From: Macellibacteroides fermentans
Lineage (GTDB): Bacteria > Bacteroidota > Bacteroidia > Bacteroidales > Tannerellaceae
Direction: 5' to 3'
Assembly: GCF_013409575.1 (NCBI RefSeq)
Contig: NZ_JACCCY010000002.1
Location: 620,001-684,000, forward strand
DNA: 64,000 bases
Shown here: positions 60,896 to 64,000 of the stretch, one piece after another
Layout: every line of letters starts with the position of its first letter
Numbering within the stretch: the first letter of the stretch is position 1
Position numbers and translations under genes: made by a program
The notes under the pieces: model-generated
Seen by the model: the letters and a program-made list of their open reading frames with translations, nothing else
Told to the model about the DNA's origin: nothing
Database searches by the model: none

Positions 60896-60917
60896 GCGTA
60901 TACTTTTTAAAAAGGAA

Positions 60918-60958
60918 AAAGGGAAGAATATCTCTTATTCAGAAACACCCTTCCCTTT
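60918..60958 (-). terminator. Hairpin between rplY and pth
   Basis: AAAGGGAAG (60918-60926) pairs with CTTCCCTTT (60950-60958). It lies 22 bases after the rplY stop and ends in TTTTTCCTTTTT on the minus strand, so it may attenuate or end rplY transcripts. Confidence 0.6.
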
Positions 60959-60979
60959 GTATTATAAAACTTTTCCGAA

Positions 60980-61552
60980 TTAGTTACCCTTAGCTGCGGC
61001 ACCTCTTGCGGCACGAGTCAGCTTAACAGCACATACAACGGCATTCTTTGCGTTCATAAGTTCAAGACCTTCGAAGTGAAGAGCACCTACCTGCATGGTC
61101 TTACCCAAACCAAGTTTGTCGATATTGATGTTAAGTTTTTCAGGAATTGCAGTGTAAACAGCTTTTACCTTCAACTTTCTCATTTCAAGGCTCAATTTAC
61201 CCCCTGCCTTAACACCTTCTGCAAAACCATCTAGAACAACAGGTACTTCCATTACGATAGGCTTGTTGTCAAATACTTCAAGGAAGTCGATGTGCAGAAC
61301 AGCATCAGTTACCGGGTGGAACTGAAGGTCTTTGATGATTGCTTTTGTCTTTTTATCTCCGATAGTCAAATCAACAATGAAAATCTCTGGAGTGTAAATC
61401 AATTTACGAACAGCATCTTTAGTTACATTGAAGTGAATAGTGCTTTCTCCACCATAGAGAACAGCAGGAATCATTTCTTCTTTACGAATAGCTTTAGCAG
61501 CCTTTTTTCCGATTTCAGTTCTCGGAGTTCCTTCTAATTGGAATGTTTTCAT
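60980..61552 (-). CDS. rplY: 50S ribosomal protein L25 (TL5/Ctc type)
   Basis: The 190-residue protein has the N-terminal 5S rRNA-binding L25 domain (LEGTPRTEIGKKAAKAIRKE and VPAVLYGG-like AVLYGGES) and a C-terminal beta-domain (about 95-180), as in the long Ctc/TL5 form. It binds 5S rRNA in the large subunit. Its promoter is at 61631-61660. Confidence 0.93.
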   Translation of the reverse strand: MKTFQLEGTPRTEIGKKAAKAIRKEEMIPAVLYGGESTIHFNVTKDAVRKLIYTPEIFIVDLTIGDKKTKAIIKDLQFHPVTDAVLHIDFLEVFDNKPIVMEVPVVLDGFAEGVKAGGKLSLEMRKLKVKAVYTAIPEKLNINIDKLGLGKTMQVGALHFEGLELMNAKNAVVCAVKLTRAARGAAAKGN

Positions 61553-61630
61553 TTTACAATTTGTTTTTTTGTGTTACTCAAAATTAGCTTTCTTCCTAAT
61601 TTCCCATTACACGAGAGGTAAAAAGCGGTG

Positions 61631-61660
61631 CAAAGATACAAAATAAAATTGATTTACAAA
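61631..61660 (-). promoter_or_regulatory. Promoter of rplY
   Basis: TTTG (complement of 61657-61660) and TATCTTTG (complement of 61631-61638) are separated by 18 bases on the minus strand, with a leader of about 70 bases to the rplY ATG. Confidence 0.5.
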
Positions 61661-61683
61661 ATAGATGTCACTATTTCAGTTAT

Positions 61684-62238
61684 CTACACTATTTCAGGTC
61701 GCTTATATACTGAATAATACTTACAAATAGTATCATACAGAATGTCAAAGGGTTCATCCAGTAATCTGGTAGAAATACAAATGGGTGAACCGTAGAAATC
61801 GTTTTTCAGCTTTAAAGTTCTTTTTTTACTGTTTGTTTTCTCTTTATGTATATATTCTTCTGGATTACGAAGAACTAAAACAACATACTTAAGTTCTAGG
61901 TTGCTGATGTCGTTCATTACCTTGATCTTAGTAACATCATCCCAACGGATAATACCTACCTGGCTACCTGTAGCCAGGTCTTCAATTCCCTCACTTGTTA
62001 AACGTACTCCAATATACTTGGATTTATGTAATTTATATAATGAGTAAACAGTAAAAACAAAAAGACCGCAAGAAACAGCTCCTACTAATAAAATGGCCAT
62101 TTTGCCTTTGCCAAATTCAAGATTGTCGGCCCATAAAACAGGAATTAGTCCTAATAATAAGGATGATACCAGCCCAAATAGAAGCTTTAGTCTTGTTCTT
62201 TTATGGATTTTGAATTTAACTTCCTTGTTTGTTTCCAT
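61684..62238 (-). CDS. STM3941-like membrane protein of unknown function
   Basis: The 184-residue protein has two membrane helices (about 15-33 and 42-62) and a soluble PH-like beta-rich part with YIGVRLTSEGIEDLATGSQVGIIRWDDVTKIKV and a C-terminal helix. The layout resembles STM3941 family proteins. It starts 5 bases after the stop of the PG0541-type gene, so it is probably cotranscribed with the RND pump genes. Confidence 0.65.
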   Translation of the reverse strand: METNKEVKFKIHKRTRLKLLFGLVSSLLLGLIPVLWADNLEFGKGKMAILLVGAVSCGLFVFTVYSLYKLHKSKYIGVRLTSEGIEDLATGSQVGIIRWDDVTKIKVMNDISNLELKYVVLVLRNPEEYIHKEKTNSKKRTLKLKNDFYGSPICISTRLLDEPFDILYDTICKYYSVYKRPEIV

Positions 62239-62243
62239 TTATA

Positions 62244-62537
62244 TTAAATACTTTTTTCTATATTCCAGACAAAGGCTCTAAGGCCTTGAGCCTCTGTTTG
62301 TTTATCTATTTTGTGAAGCAAGTTTAAGAAGTTGTCTACTTTTTCATCTTCCACCATTGTTAGAATGGCCGAATTAAGTGTAGGCCATGCATGGTTACCA
62401 TAATGGGGATTTCCGGTTTTACTACCTCTACCTTGAAGTTCTTCCCAATAGGTAAAACCGCGCAGATTGTTTCTGTCCATTATGCTTAGTATCATTTCAT
62501 AATAAGCCTGATTAAACGATATAAATATTGCTTTCAT
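62244..62537 (-). CDS. PG0541 family transporter-associated protein
   Basis: The 97-residue protein (MKAIFISFNQAYYEMIL start, RGFTYWEELQGRGSKTGNPHYGNHAWPTLN middle) matches a small family found after RND efflux genes in Bacteroidales. It has a ferredoxin-like pattern similar to PII/CutA-type proteins and no signal peptide, so it may be a cytoplasmic modulator of the pump. It follows the RND gene by 66 bases that contain a hairpin. Confidence 0.8.
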   Translation of the reverse strand: MKAIFISFNQAYYEMILSIMDRNNLRGFTYWEELQGRGSKTGNPHYGNHAWPTLNSAILTMVEDEKVDNFLNLLHKIDKQTEAQGLRAFVWNIEKSI

Positions 62538-62563
62538 TTTATACTTATTTATTGGTTTATAAT

Positions 62564-62594
62564 TACAGGGATAGATGTTTTATCTATCCCTGTA
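62564..62594 (-). terminator. Hairpin between RND pump and PG0541-type gene
   Basis: TACAGGGATAGAT and ATCTATCCCTGTA form a 13-bp stem with a five-base loop. It has no long T-run on the minus strand, so it may act as a processing or partial termination signal within the operon. Confidence 0.5.
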
Positions 62595-62603
62595 GTCGTA
62601 TAG

Positions 62604-64000
62604 TTATAATTGATCGAGTTGTATAAGTTTAGCATGTTTTCTGCGTTTACGCTTTACTCCATTGGCTGCAAAAACAGAATAAACAACTGGAACAATAATT
62701 AGTGTAATCACTGTTGATACAGCAAGTCCCCAAGCTACAGTCATACCCATGGGTCTCCACATTTCAGCACCTTCACCTGTTCCAACAGCCATTGGAATCA
62801 TACCTAATACGGTAGTCATTGTAGTCATAAGAACCGGACGTAAACGCGATTTCCCTGCAGTTACTGCAGCACCAATAATACCCATTCCTCTTTCTCTACA
62901 AAGAATCATATAGTCTATAAGAACAATTCCATTTTTAACTACGATTCCCAAAAGCATGATAACTCCAATTAAAGCCATTACACTTAATGGGGTATTTGTT
63001 ATAGCTAGTCCCATAAATACACCTGTGAATGCAAAGGGAATGGAGAACATAATGACAAATGGATCAATGAGTGACTCAAACTGAGATGCCATAACAATGA
63101 AGATAAGAATAACAATCAAAGCCATTAGCAATCCCAGATCTGCAAATGTTTCTTGCTGATCTTCGTAAGCTCCACCAATTACATGTGATATTTCACTCGG
63201 AATACTCATCTTTTTAATCTCAGCACGAGTCTGGGAAACGAGTTCGCTCAGAGCAGCTCCTTTTCCAACATATCCCGAAATTGTTACAATACGCTCCCGG
63301 TCTTTTCGCTCGATAGTTGGAGGTGTCATCCTTTCAACAACTTTACCTAATTCTCTTATTCGTATGCCTTTTCCCTGATTATTGTAGATCAGAATATTCT
63401 CTATGTCTTCGATCGATTGTCTGAATTCGGGTGCATATCTAACGCGTATGTCGTATTCTTCACCTTCCTCTCGATAATAAGAAGCGGTTATCCCATTAAT
63501 TCTGCTTCGAAGGGACTGAGACGCAGAAGAGACATTAAGCCCATTTAAAGCAAGTTTTTCTCTATCGAAGTCAATCTGGTATTCCGGAATATAATCACCT
63601 CGGCTAACAGTTACCTGACTACAGCCTTTTAGTTTCTGCATCCGGGCTGATAACTCTCTGGCAACTGAGTCGGTAAGCGCAAAATCATAACCATATATTT
63701 CAACATCAACGGTGCTTTGTCCTCCCATAGATCCATTACTGCCTCCTGCTATTACTTCAAAGGTTTTAATTTCTGTATACTTGTTTAGATCTTCGCGCAT
63801 TAAGTCACAGATTTCTGTTAACCCCCGTTCTCGTTCGGCAATACTTGAAAGGCTAATATTGAAGTTCATGATGTGTGTACCATTGTCGCTCATCGAAGCC
63901 CATGCATTATCGGTATCGGCTTGTCCGGAACTGAAGTTACAGGTTTCAATTTCAGGATATTTATTCATAAATTCCTTGTTGATCTTTAATGCAAATTCTC
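62604..64000 (-). CDS. RND efflux transporter (HAE1/AcrB type), N-terminal part cut by window
   Basis: The frame is open from the window edge to the stop at 62604, giving about 465 C-terminal residues. It holds half of the porter domain (YQIDFDREKLALNGL, IENILIYNNQGKGIRIRELG) and the second helix bundle with MASQFESLIDPFVIMFSIPFAFTG, GIVVKNGIVLIDYM, and RLRPVLMTTMTTVLGMIPMA. It is a proton-driven inner-membrane pump for drugs or lipids, working with an adaptor and TolC-type protein presumably upstream of the window. The C-terminus is Lys/Arg-rich. The true start is outside the sequence. Confidence 0.92.
   Translation of the reverse strand, partial: EFALKINKEFMNKYPEIETCNFSSGQADTDNAWASMSDNGTHIMNFNISLSSIAERERGLTEICDLMREDLNKYTEIKTFEVIAGGSNGSMGGQSTVDVEIYGYDFALTDSVARELSARMQKLKGCSQVTVSRGDYIPEYQIDFDREKLALNGLNVSSASQSLRSRINGITASYYREEGEEYDIRVRYAPEFRQSIEDIENILIYNNQGKGIRIRELGKVVERMTPPTIERKDRERIVTISGYVGKGAALSELVSQTRAEIKKMSIPSEISHVIGGAYEDQQETFADLGLLMALIVILIFIVMASQFESLIDPFVIMFSIPFAFTGVFMGLAITNTPLSVMALIGVIMLLGIVVKNGIVLIDYMILCRERGMGIIGAAVTAGKSRLRPVLMTTMTTVLGMIPMAVGTGEGAEMWRPMGMTVAWGLAVSTVITLIIVPVVYSVFAANGVKRKRRKHAKLIQLDQL

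Noticed and set aside
1-64000. Prophage, integrative element with integrase, rRNA or tRNA genes
   Set aside because: No integrase, capsid, portal, relaxase or RNA gene could be recognised on either strand.

Overview
The window looks like chromosomal DNA of an anaerobic member of the Bacteroidales (phylum Bacteroidota). The support is: promoters of the TTTG/TTG-N18-20-TAnnTTTG type; few Shine-Dalgarno sites; many lipoproteins; a C-terminal type IX secretion sorting domain on a GH44 enzyme; families typical of this order (GGGtGRT protein, PG0541-type protein, HYC_CC_PP protein); a monomeric [FeFe] hydrogenase; a pyrophosphate-dependent phosphofructokinase; and a B12-dependent ribonucleotide reductase. 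A Parabacteroides-like (Tannerellaceae or Dysgonomonadaceae) host is my guess. No rRNA or tRNA gene was seen, so the species is not fixed by this sequence.

Layout. 1-7.7 kb: end of a HerA-like ATPase gene, a DMT transporter, tcdA, a HAD phosphatase, a MarC protein, a secreted PNGase F-like deglycosylase, a group B-type [FeFe] hydrogenase, folB and a bactofilin. 7.7-14.7 kb: a plant DPE2-like 4-alpha-glucanotransferase, nrdJ and dnaA, all leftward. 15-18.5 kb: an MCE-domain protein, a cell-wall amidase and an M64 peptidase. 18.7-26.5 kb: a heavy-metal (probably copper/silver) efflux operon of HYC_CC_PP protein, CusA-type pump, Met-rich TolC-type channel and CusB-type adaptor with extra metal-binding domains. 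26.5-30.2 kb: an IS1182-type element and a class C-like group II intron, both sitting on the terminator of the efflux operon. 30.2-37.2 kb: GH20 hexosaminidase, OmpA protein, AraC regulator, a small HEKIH protein, GH16 and an orphan AT-rich gene. 37.2-40 kb: a repeat-rich intergenic region, a 35-residue membrane microprotein, and the GGGtGRT / small membrane protein / IscU-like scaffold operon. 40-46.8 kb: TlpA-like protein, pfp, the second IS1182 copy, GH44. 46.9-54.5 kb: riboflavin synthase, nitroreductase, dnaB, divergent Crp/Fnr regulator and Ric repair protein, a cation/proton antiporter, a ComB-like phosphatase and a Gfo/Idh oxidoreductase. 54.6-59.6 kb: a TonB receptor, a Big2/beta-helix lipoprotein and a MORN-repeat protein. 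59.9-64 kb: S4 protein, pth, rplY, and an RND pump (cut by the window edge) with two small accessory genes.

How the genes fit together. Most of the window is housekeeping (replication, translation, cofactor synthesis) mixed with fermentative metabolism (hydrogenase, pfp), surface glycan breakdown (PNGase F-like, GH20, GH16, GH44) and metal or nitrosative stress defence (cus operon, Crp-ric pair). The most striking structural observation is that both copies of the IS1182-type element are inserted in the loop of an intrinsic terminator hairpin, each with an 8-bp target duplication covering the loop. A group II intron lies just after the T-tract of one of these terminators. The least understood gene set is the GGGtGRT-scaffold operon and the structured region beside it.
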